A model generated the notes under the pieces. The model worked only from the letters and a program-made list of their open reading frames with translations. It made no database searches and was not told where the DNA came from. A stretch of DNA of 6,430 nucleotides from an uncultured Eubacteriales bacterium (GTDB lineage Bacteria > Bacillota > Clostridia > UBA1381): the NCBI GenBank assembly GCA_900556575.1, contig USPO01000092.1:1-6430 (forward strand). Reading direction: 5' to 3'. A program made the translations under genes and the position numbers. Of this stretch, positions 1 through 6,328 are shown one piece after another. The first letter of the stretch is position 1; every line of letters begins with the position of its first letter.

Positions 1-2410
1 CGATTATCGGTACATCTACCGCATCCTCTCTGTCCATACTTCTGATTGTCCTTGCCGCTTCAAGTCCGTTCATGACAGGCATCATAATATCCATCAATAC
101 AACATCATAATATCCCTGTTCCGAGTTCTTAAAAGCATTTACAGCCTCCTGACCGTTCCATGCCTTTGTAACCTCCATGCCGCTGTTTTCAAGCAGAAAC
201 TCTACAATTTCCATATTAAGCTCATTATCCTCCGCCAAAAGAATATTCGGCTTTTTATTTATCTTAATATAGCTGTCGTCCTCTCCCTCAATAACGTCAC
301 TTTGATTACCAATCCTAAACGGCAGTGTGACAGTAAATACAGTACCCTTTCCAACCTCACTCTTAAATCCGATTGTTCCATGCATTTGCTCCACAAGCTC
401 CTTAGAGATAGTCAGACCGAGTCCGCTTCCCTCATATATCGTGCGTGCTTCGCTCTTTTCCTGTGCAAACGGTTCGAACAGATGGGGATAAAATTCCTTG
501 CTTATTCCTCGTCCCGTATCCTCACATTTAAATTCCAGAACAACCGTTTCACCGTCATTTGATACTTCATTGCAGCTCAAAGTTACGGTTCCGTTTTCGT
601 GATTATACTTTATCGCATTATTTATAATGTTCAATAAAGCCTGGCGAAGATGAATTCTGCTGCCTACAATCACATTTACATTTGTATTAAGCGGATTTAA
701 AACAACCTTCACTCCCGACTCTACCGCCTGAGTTCTTGTAATATCTGCAAGCTCATAGCAAAAATCATAAACCTCAAAGGATTTTTCATCCATTATGACC
801 TTTCCGCTTTCAAGCTTGCTCATATTCAGAACATCATTTACCAGACTGAGTAATGATGCCGATGCCGAAAGGATTTTGTCATTGCATTCCTTCTGTTTTT
901 TCGCATCTCCGAGATTATAGTTACTTATCGCAACCATTCCTCTTATTCCGTTTATAGGTGTATGTAAATCATGGCTCATTCTTCTCAAAAAGTCCGCCTT
1001 AACATGATTTGCACGTCTTTCACGCTCCGCCGATTTTTGCAGCTCTTCTCTGAACTTTTCTTCGTTCTTTTTGTATTCATCAATATTCCGCACCGCAATT
1101 GCCGCAGTTGCAAGGCTTCCGTCATCATTTCGCTTCTGCGGAACGGCTATTAGATGATACCATGTTCCGTCTGTCCTTTGGAATGCCATAGATGTATGTG
1201 TGGATTTTTCAAGTCTCTTTCTGAGATTTTCAGGACTGATAAACTTCAGATAAACCTCTTTGTATTCCGGTCTTATTTCTTCAAAAAATTTCTTTGTTCC
1301 CGGATACAAAACCGCATCATCATAATCATCATCCTTTGCTTCTTCGCCAAGATTCTTTACATCTATGTTTTCCCATATTCCTGTATCGAGAAAATACAAT
1401 GACACTCCTTCAAACATGCTGCTTATTGATTTAATTATTCTTATGCTTTTTTCTGTTTTCTGCACTCCTGCCTGCATAAATTTTTGCTGTATAACATACA
1501 TCAGCATAATAAATATAGCTATAATTCCTATACATATAGTCATATTTATATTTCTTATTTTGAACACATCTGCCTTCGGTGCAAAAACATATACCGCATC
1601 GTTTTTATATCCTTCCTTTACACCATACCATGTGTCATTTTTATACCTAATTCTTACAACTTTGTTTTCCGGAATATCACGCAATCCGTTTTCCTTTAGA
1701 ATTTCTTCAAAATTAAAGGAATTTATATTGGGGTTATTTGAATATATAATATTATTTCCGTTCGCATACAAAACACTTTCATTCATACTGAATTTATATC
1801 TGCTCAAAACGGAGCTGAGCATTTCATTGCTCTGCATTTTCTTTTTCGCCGTAATATCATTATAACAAAAAACATATCCCGGTGCATTTTTTCTTGCGGC
1901 AACCGCACAGTCATAATATCCGCCAATCATAACAACATGGTCCATATATGACTTATTTTTATATCCGTTTAAATTAAATCCGGAATTACTTTCCCTTACC
2001 ATTCTCCAAACCGAGCAAGCGGCTTCATTTGAATAGGATATTGGATTTAAGCCCTCGTCTGTTACAACAACTCCGCTTAACCTTTGCTTTTCGGCATATT
2101 CCGCCAGCAGACTTCTGTTCATTACCTGTTCATCGCTGAAATATTCTCCTATGGCATTTGCTCCGTTTTTTATAAATATAAGCCTCTCGGTATCCTTTCC
2201 AATATTCACCTTATCACTTTGAATAATAAGTGAATGAACATATGCTATGGTATCCTTTGATGATTCAAGCATATTATTTTTTGTTATTGATGTACTGACG
2301 CAAAACATTATAGGTATCAGAACTATACCTATAACTATCGCTATAGCCGTCATTTTATTTTCCAATACCCGTTTTTTCCCGATATTTAAACTATGCCTTT
2401 TAATTTTCAT
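1..2410 (-). CDS. Hybrid sensor histidine kinase with C-terminal receiver domain (3' end outside window)
   Basis: This is a membrane sensor kinase that should autophosphorylate on His and pass the phosphate to its own receiver domain. I translated 803 codons from the ATG at 2410 to the left edge with no stop. Visible parts: a membrane segment at about residues 20-41, an extracellular region of about 250 residues that I do not recognise, a second membrane segment at about 291-307, a PAS-like region at about 327-445 ending in a PAC-like stretch (RTDGTWYHL), a helical linker, and an H-box with SHDLHTPIN (His480). Further on are an N-box with Asn597/598, a G1 box DTGRGI (631-636), an F-box LFEPF and a G2 box GSGLGL (661-666). 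The receiver starts near 721, with acidic residues Glu727-Asp728 and phospho-acceptor Asp774 in VLMDIMMP; it is cut after VPII. An in-frame TAA lies just upstream of the start. The ATG overlaps the preceding stop, so the pair is probably translationally coupled. The receiver's later Thr and Lys, and any further domains, are unseen. Confidence 0.95.
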   Translation of the reverse strand, partial: MKIKRHSLNIGKKRVLENKMTAIAIVIGIVLIPIMFCVSTSITKNNMLESSKDTIAYVHSLIIQSDKVNIGKDTERLIFIKNGANAIGEYFSDEQVMNRSLLAEYAEKQRLSGVVVTDEGLNPISYSNEAACSVWRMVRESNSGFNLNGYKNKSYMDHVVMIGGYYDCAVAARKNAPGYVFCYNDITAKKKMQSNEMLSSVLSRYKFSMNESVLYANGNNIIYSNNPNINSFNFEEILKENGLRDIPENKVVRIRYKNDTWYGVKEGYKNDAVYVFAPKADVFKIRNINMTICIGIIAIFIMLMYVIQQKFMQAGVQKTEKSIRIIKSISSMFEGVSLYFLDTGIWENIDVKNLGEEAKDDDYDDAVLYPGTKKFFEEIRPEYKEVYLKFISPENLRKRLEKSTHTSMAFQRTDGTWYHLIAVPQKRNDDGSLATAAIAVRNIDEYKKNEEKFREELQKSAERERRANHVKADFLRRMSHDLHTPINGIRGMVAISNYNLGDAKKQKECNDKILSASASLLSLVNDVLNMSKLESGKVIMDEKSFEVYDFCYELADITRTQAVESGVKVVLNPLNTNVNVIVGSRIHLRQALLNIINNAIKYNHENGTVTLSCNEVSNDGETVVLEFKCEDTGRGISKEFYPHLFEPFAQEKSEARTIYEGSGLGLTISKELVEQMHGTIGFKSEVGKGTVFTVTLPFRIGNQSDVIEGEDDSYIKINKKPNILLAEDNELNMEIVEFLLENSGMEVTKAWNGQEAVNAFKNSEQGYYDVVLMDIMMPVMNGLEAARTIRSMDREDAVDVPII

Positions 2411-3219
2411 CAGCCATTACCCCCCCCCCTTACATACTTTTCCTCATCAAGTCCGTATTCCGTAACAATACGGGCTGTCGTTCCATCATCCTTCATATCA
2501 TTTAAAACCCTGCTCAATGCGTCGGCAAGTACTTGGTTTCCATTCTTTGAAAAGGCTACTCCAAGCTCTGTTGTCAATATACTTCCGTCAAGCTCCTTAT
2601 AATAGCTATCCTCACCCAAATATTTAAGGAAGTAACCCTCATGACCGGCAGCAGCATCGGCATAGCCTTCGGTAAATGCACTCATCGCCTGATCCATCCT
2701 CGGAAATGACATAACCTCCTCAGAATACGGCACTGTAATTCCGGCATTATTCAGAAACACACCCTCTGCCTTTGAACCGAACTGTACAGCTGTTTTCTTT
2801 CCTGCCAAATCGGCAATATTATTTATACCACTGTCCTTTCGTACCACAACCACCTGACGGCTGTATAAATACGGACCTGCCCACAGATAATCATTTTCTC
2901 TACCTGCCATTGAGTAGCAGCCCCATAGGCAGTCCGCCTCTCCGCTCTCCAGTACTGAATTTTTATTACTCCAGTCTATTGTTGAAAAGACAGGCTCATA
3001 TCCCAATCTTCGGCATGCCTCTTTGGCAATCTCAACATCTATTCCTGTATATTCTCCGTTATCGTCCACATAAACATACGGCTCAAATATATCACTTGCG
3101 ATTCTCAGCTGTGCTTTTACTTCACTGTCATTTTTCAAGCTTATTGTACCGCCTATCCCGCAGCCGCTCAGTATTGCCAATACCACTGCACTGCAAGCTA
3201 TTACTTTTCTTGCCTTCAT
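2410..3219 (-). CDS. Extracellular solute-binding lipoprotein, family 3 (amino-acid-binding type)
   Basis: This is a secreted, lipid-anchored binding protein of the SBP_bac_3 (PF00497) type, a family that mostly binds amino acids for ABC importers or for sensor kinases. Residues 1-20 form a lipoprotein signal peptide (KARK, a hydrophobic core, then lipobox LSGC with Cys20). The mature part begins with the family pattern LRIASDIFEPYVY, GEYTGIDVEIAKEACRRLGY (55-74) and DWSNKNSVLESGEADCLWG. It continues with AGREND..WAGPYLYS, where Arg107 sits at the place of the conserved ligand carboxylate-binding Arg, then a lobe 2 start near DLAGKKTAVQFGS and GYADAAAGHEGYF. The length, 269 aa, is normal. The ligand cannot be told. 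The start is supported by GGGAG eight bases upstream. The gene ends in a ten-G run coding for Gly-Gly-Gly and overlaps the kinase gene by one base. No permease genes are present, so a co-sensor role for the kinase is an inference from context. Confidence 0.93.
   Translation of the reverse strand: MKARKVIACSAVVLAILSGCGIGGTISLKNDSEVKAQLRIASDIFEPYVYVDDNGEYTGIDVEIAKEACRRLGYEPVFSTIDWSNKNSVLESGEADCLWGCYSMAGRENDYLWAGPYLYSRQVVVVRKDSGINNIADLAGKKTAVQFGSKAEGVFLNNAGITVPYSEEVMSFPRMDQAMSAFTEGYADAAAGHEGYFLKYLGEDSYYKELDGSILTTELGVAFSKNGNQVLADALSRVLNDMKDDGTTARIVTEYGLDEEKYVRGGGNG
2420..2429. repeat. Ten-base C/G homopolymer at the SBP-kinase junction
   Basis: Ten C on the plus strand read as ten G on the coding strand, inside the last codons of the binding protein gene (Arg-Gly-Gly-Gly) and nine bases before the kinase ATG. 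It may double as the Shine-Dalgarno-like sequence for the kinase (AAGGGG). Such runs are slippage-prone. One added G would end the binding protein with TAA straight after the run; one lost G would move its stop past the kinase start (TAA within GAAAATTAA). Phase variation or expression tuning is an inference. Confidence 0.9.
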
Positions 3220-3227
3220 CTATTCTG

Positions 3228-3232
3228 CTCCC
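3228..3232 (-). promoter_or_regulatory. RBS of the binding lipoprotein gene
   Basis: GGGAG on the minus strand lies eight bases before the ATG at 3219. This supports that ATG, which also gives a normal-length lipoprotein signal peptide, as the start. Confidence 0.75.
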
Positions 3233-3252
3233 GTCACCTTGCTTATCTTGCT

Positions 3253-3290
3253 GCATATATAATGACTTTTCATTTGCCGGACATATATGC
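3253..3290 (-). other. Nested hairpin in the leader of the SBP-kinase operon
   Basis: GCATATAT (3253-3260) and ATATATGC (3283-3290) form a perfect eight-base inverted repeat. Inside it AATGA (3261-3265) and TCATT (3270-3274) pair around a four-base loop. The structure would lie in the roughly 95-base leader between the promoter and the RBS. It is AT-rich and has no U-run after it, so it is not an intrinsic terminator. I do not recognise a known riboswitch. It could stabilise the mRNA or bind a regulator. Confidence 0.45.
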
Positions 3291-3323
3291 TGTAAAATAA
3301 ATTACATAAAACTCTACATTATA

Positions 3324-3352
3324 ATTATAACTCCTATGCATAAAAATGTCAA
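3324..3352 (-). promoter_or_regulatory. Consensus sigma-A promoter of the SBP-kinase operon
   Basis: On the minus strand the -35 hexamer TTGACA (3347-3352) and the -10 hexamer TATAAT (3324-3329) both match the consensus fully, with an ideal 17-base spacer. A second TATAAT overlaps directly downstream (3318-3323). Transcription should start near 3317, giving a leader of about 95-100 bases before the lipoprotein ATG. This marks the lipoprotein-kinase pair as a unit separate from the upstream Ca2+ pump, with high basal expression unless repressed. Confidence 0.88.
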
Positions 3353-3423
3353 TTGTTTATTCAAGAAAAGTTCAATTTTATTGATTTTTTTCATATATTA
3401 CGCTAAATTAAAATCGCTCTGTC

Positions 3424-6024
3424 TTACTTTCTAACTGTTTTTAACAGTTGAATTATCACAAATGCAGCTATTGCCAAGCCATAAACCGAACCAAGCTGAC
3501 TCATATTTAACGGAACAACTGCAAATACCTGCTGTAAAGCCGGAATTAACAGTACCGCATTCAATAACCCAAAGCCTATTAAAAATGCTCCTATCATACC
3601 CTTATTGTTCCACATTTTCTTAGTAAACCACACCGGCTCATCTGATTTACAGTTAAATCCATGTACAAGCCTTGTAAGACACAATACCGCAAATGCCATT
3701 GTGCTTGCCGTATCTGCCGACTGTACTAAGCCTATATAAAACGCCGCCATTGTGACTACTGCTATAATCAAACCTTCTATTCCTATATTACCAAGCACAC
3801 GCTTAGTTAAAATCGACTGCTTTTTCGGCCTCGGCTTTTCATTCATAACCTCTTTACTATGCGGTTCAACACCAAGTGCAATTGCCGGCAGGCTATCCGT
3901 CAAAAGATTTATGAATAATAAATGCACCGCCTTAAACGGTACCGGCAATGCCATAATTGAAGCATACAGCACCGCTAAAATTCCGGCAGCATTTCCCGAC
4001 AATAGGAACTGAATTGCTTTTTGAATATTTTTATACAGATTACGTCCGTTTTCAACCGCCTTGACTATTGTTGCAAAATTATCATCAGTAAGCACCATCG
4101 CTGCTGCATCCTTCGCAACCTCACTTCCCGTTATTCCCATTGCCACACCTATATCCGCCTGTTTAAGTGCCGGTGCGTCATTTACTCCGTCACCGGTCAT
4201 CGCTACTATGCAGCCTTTTCTCTGCCATGCATTTACTATTCTTATCTTATGCTCCGGAGATACTCTCGCATATACCGCTGCATCTGATACAAAATCATCA
4301 AGCTCCTCATCTGTTAGTTTTTCTATTTCAGCGCCTTCGACCGCTCTTCTCGAATCATCTAAAATTCCAATCTGTCTTGCTATTGCCGACGCTGTTACAA
4401 GGTGGTCGCCTGTTATCATAATAGGTGTAATTCCTGCTTTTTTACACATTTCAACTGCCTCGGCACTTTCCTCTCTCGGAGGGTCCTGCATTGCTATAAG
4501 TCCGAGCAGGGTATAGTCCCTCTCATCCTCAACCGTCACATCGGTATTTTCCACATTCTTTTCACACATTGCCAAAACACGAAGTCCCATCTGTGAAAAT
4601 TCCATATTTACACGCTTTAAATCCTTCAAATCTTCAGATGTAAACGCTCTCTTTCCATCCATTGTCTTTACTTCAATTATACGCTGTGCAAGAACATCAA
4701 CCGCTCCCTTTGTAAGCATCTTATACGAAGAGCCTATCCTATGAACTGTACTCATCAGCTTTCGGTCGGAATCAAACGGAATTTCACCCAATCTTGGATA
4801 CCTTTCACGAATTTCCTCGCATCTCATATTATGCTTGGACGAGAAATCAACCAATGCTATTTCTGTCGGATCTCCAATCTCCTGTTCATCACACCTTATT
4901 GCGTCACTGCACAGCACTCCGTCAATAACAAGCTGAGCCTGACGCTCATTTATACTGTCATCCTTATCAATAACCTTTCCGTCAAAATATATCTTCTGTA
5001 CAGTCATTCTATTTTGCGTAAGAGTACCTGTTTTATCGGAACAAATTATTGATACGCTTCCCAATCCTTCAACAGCCTGTAATTTACGAATAATAGCATT
5101 TTCCTTTGCAAGCTTCTGCGTACCAACCGAAAGCACAATTGTTACTATCGAGCTTAAAGCCTCCGGAATTGCCGCAACCGCAAGTGCAACCGCAAATATA
5201 AATGCCTCGGAAAAGGCACTTAAGGTTATGCCGTTTTCTCCCCTGAACAGCTCAAGGAATAATACAATTATACATATACCTATAATTATGAATGACAGTT
5301 TTTTGCCGAAGTTATCTAAACTTTCCTGAAGAGGTGTTTTTTTCTCCTGTGTATTTTTTAAAAGTCCTGCAATTTTTCCTATCTCCGTATTCATTCCTGT
5401 TCCAGTAACAACCATTTTCGCACGCCCGTAGGTAACAAAGCTGCCCGAATACACCATGTTTACTCTGTCACCCAGTGGTATTTCACCTTCAAGAATTATT
5501 TCCTTTTTTTCCACAGGTTCGCTCTCTCCCGTCATTGCACTTTCATCAACCTTCATTGATGCATTTTCTATTATTCGTCCGTCCGCACAAACATAATCTC
5601 CTGCCTCAAGAACAGCAATATCACCTACCGACACCTCCGCACCGGGAATAACCTTGATTTCTCCGTCACGAATTACCTTTGCCGCCGGTGCTGACATCTG
5701 CTTCAGGCTGTTAAGCGACTGCTCTGCCTTTATGTGCTGAATTGTTCCGAGTACTGCATTTATGGTTATAACTATAAGTATTACCGCTGCACTTTCAATA
5801 TCACCCAAAACTCCGGATATAATTGCGGCTGCTATAAGGATAATAACAAGAAAATCCTTGTACTGTTCAAAAAATACCCTGACAGCACTTTTCTTTTTGC
5901 CATCCGCAAGCTCGTTTCGTCCGAATTTCTTCAAGCCTTCCTCGGCCTGTGCCTGTGAAAGTCCGGTTTCCGATGTATTAAGCTCTTTCATTACGGCTTC
6001 CCTTGATTTCTGATAATAGTTCAT
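3424..6024 (-). CDS. P-type Ca2+-transporting ATPase (type IIA-like), complete
   Basis: This is a membrane pump that uses ATP to expel Ca2+ from the cytoplasm. All hallmark motifs are present in order: a cation ATPase N-terminal domain (1-50), M1-M2 at about 57-95, the actuator loop with TGES (165-168), and M3-M4 at about 243-300 with VAAIPEAL (Pro287-Glu288). Then come the phosphorylation motif DKTGTLT (Asp330), nucleotide-domain KGA (439-441), TGD (538-540), TGDGVNDAP (610-618), and six C-terminal membrane segments. M6 carries INLLTDSLP with Asn706 and Asp710. With Glu288 these match the Ca2+ site II ligands of SERCA (Glu309, Asn796, Asp800). The SERCA site I Glu771 aligns with Gly681, so one Ca2+ per cycle is predicted, as in SPCA and Listeria LMCA1. 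At 866 aa the length is typical of bacterial pumps (YloB, LMCA1). The start is supported by GGAGAGG four bases upstream. A Mn2+ or other divalent cation cannot be excluded. Confidence 0.95.
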   Translation of the reverse strand: MNYYQKSREAVMKELNTSETGLSQAQAEEGLKKFGRNELADGKKKSAVRVFFEQYKDFLVIILIAAAIISGVLGDIESAAVILIVITINAVLGTIQHIKAEQSLNSLKQMSAPAAKVIRDGEIKVIPGAEVSVGDIAVLEAGDYVCADGRIIENASMKVDESAMTGESEPVEKKEIILEGEIPLGDRVNMVYSGSFVTYGRAKMVVTGTGMNTEIGKIAGLLKNTQEKKTPLQESLDNFGKKLSFIIIGICIIVLFLELFRGENGITLSAFSEAFIFAVALAVAAIPEALSSIVTIVLSVGTQKLAKENAIIRKLQAVEGLGSVSIICSDKTGTLTQNRMTVQKIYFDGKVIDKDDSINERQAQLVIDGVLCSDAIRCDEQEIGDPTEIALVDFSSKHNMRCEEIRERYPRLGEIPFDSDRKLMSTVHRIGSSYKMLTKGAVDVLAQRIIEVKTMDGKRAFTSEDLKDLKRVNMEFSQMGLRVLAMCEKNVENTDVTVEDERDYTLLGLIAMQDPPREESAEAVEMCKKAGITPIMITGDHLVTASAIARQIGILDDSRRAVEGAEIEKLTDEELDDFVSDAAVYARVSPEHKIRIVNAWQRKGCIVAMTGDGVNDAPALKQADIGVAMGITGSEVAKDAAAMVLTDDNFATIVKAVENGRNLYKNIQKAIQFLLSGNAAGILAVLYASIMALPVPFKAVHLLFINLLTDSLPAIALGVEPHSKEVMNEKPRPKKQSILTKRVLGNIGIEGLIIAVVTMAAFYIGLVQSADTASTMAFAVLCLTRLVHGFNCKSDEPVWFTKKMWNNKGMIGAFLIGFGLLNAVLLIPALQQVFAVVPLNMSQLGSVYGLAIAAFVIIQLLKTVRK

Positions 6025-6028
6025 AATT

Positions 6029-6035
6029 CCTCTCC
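6029..6035 (-). promoter_or_regulatory. RBS of the Ca2+-ATPase gene
   Basis: GGAGAGG on the minus strand is followed by AATT and then the ATG at 6024. It gives a strong Shine-Dalgarno match and fixes the start codon. Confidence 0.75.
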
Positions 6036-6061
6036 ATTTCTTAAAACTTCTGCCTACTTAT

Positions 6062-6090
6062 TTTCTATCTGTTTGAAAAAAATACTACAA
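6062..6090 (-). promoter_or_regulatory. Weak candidate promoter of the Ca2+-ATPase gene
   Basis: TTGTAG (6085-6090), a 17-base spacer and TAGAAA (6062-6067) on the minus strand match three and four of six consensus bases. The site lies between the intron 3' end and the ATPase RBS, where a promoter would be expected if the pump is its own unit. The match is poor and the DNA is AT-rich, so this could be chance. Confidence 0.3.
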
Positions 6091-6120
6091 GCATTTTTTT
6101 CCTTTAAAGGGAAATCGAGT

Positions 6121-6150
6121 AGAGGCTAACTCTTAATGAGTTTCGCCCCT
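6121..6150 (-). other. Group II intron domain VI
   Basis: Minus-strand AGGGGC (6145-6150) pairs with GCCTCT (6121-6126, one G-U), and AACTC pairs with GAGTT around an ATTAA loop. An unpaired A at 6127 sits between the two helices and is the candidate branch-point adenosine, eight bases before CTAC. The assignment rests on position directly after domain V and on this fold. Confidence 0.7.
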
Positions 6151-6155
6151 CTCAC

Positions 6156-6189
6156 ACCACCGTGCGTACCGTTCGGTACACGGCGGTTC
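6156..6189 (-). other. Group II intron domain V (catalytic hairpin)
   Basis: Minus-strand bases from GAACCGCC to GGTGGT fold into the standard domain V: a lower helix with catalytic triad CGC (6183-6185) containing a central G-U pair, five further pairs, a two-base AC bulge (6166-6167), a three-pair upper helix and a GAAC loop (6171-6174). The CGC triad, rather than AGC, and the ten-base upper hairpin match the IIC class as known from the Oceanobacillus iheyensis intron. Confidence 0.88.
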
Positions 6190-6192
6190 AAT

Positions 6193-6328
6193 TCATATTT
6201 CAGTATGTACTTTTTGATAGAGGTCTGTTAGCGATAGCAGACCTCTTTTCCCTTCCATACTCGTTTTCTCCTCCCCTGTCACACATAGATAAATCATCAT
6301 TTTGAGTAACCCTCTGAGATACGCTCAT
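6193..6328 (-). pseudogene. Possible remnant of an intron-encoded reverse transcriptase (internal deletion)
   Basis: Two short overlapping frames lie where the intron ORF would be. One (6200-6328, 42 codons) starts with ATG three bases after GAGGAG and reads MSVSQRVTQNDDLSMCDRGG and onward. The other (6193-6258, 21 codons) reads MEGKRGLLSLTDLYQKVHTE and stops three bases before domain V, where intron-encoded proteins often end. The first resembles an N-terminus and the second a C-terminus, in different frames, as left by deletion of the reverse transcriptase and maturase domains. No RT motif (YADD) remains. Similarity to known proteins is only my impression, and either frame may be chance. 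Confidence 0.4.
6219..6246 (-). other. Strong hairpin in the intron, probably domain IV stub
   Basis: AGAGGTCTG and CAGACCTCT form a perfect nine-base stem with a ten-base loop. It lies between the ORF-remnant region and domain V, where domain IV is expected. On the plus strand it is followed by TTTT and would look like a terminator, but no plus-strand gene reads into it. Confidence 0.55.

Noticed and set aside
1365..1865. Hydrophobic plus-strand frame of 166 codons opposite the kinase sensor region
   Set aside because: The minus strand carries the continuous kinase frame with conserved motifs; the hydrophobic look comes from the complement of AT-rich codons.
2405..2432. Slippage at the ten-G run could fuse the lipoprotein and kinase into one protein
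   Set aside because: The kinase frame carries a TAA right after the run (TAA TGG CTG ATG), and the third frame ends at TAA shortly after, so no tract length gives a fusion.
3372..3391. TCAAT-TTT-ATTGA hairpin followed by seven T on the plus strand, as a terminator
   Set aside because: The stem is only five AT-rich pairs, no plus-strand gene precedes it, and on the minus strand it lacks a proper T run, so it is not a convincing terminator for the Ca2+ pump.
2772..3434. Long plus-strand open frame of 220 codons opposite the lipoprotein gene
   Set aside because: It is antisense to a well-supported family 3 binding protein and its product has no recognisable domain; it is a shadow frame.
3433..3449. 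AACTGTT-TTT-AACAGTT hairpin at the end of the Ca2+-ATPase gene
   Set aside because: It is a perfect seven-base repeat but lies inside the last codons and is not followed by a T run on the transcribed strand; at most a weak 3' stabilising structure.
6219..6255. Plus-strand intrinsic terminator (nine-base stem plus TTTT)
   Set aside because: It lies inside the group II intron read on the minus strand, in the place of domain IV, and no plus-strand gene leads into it.
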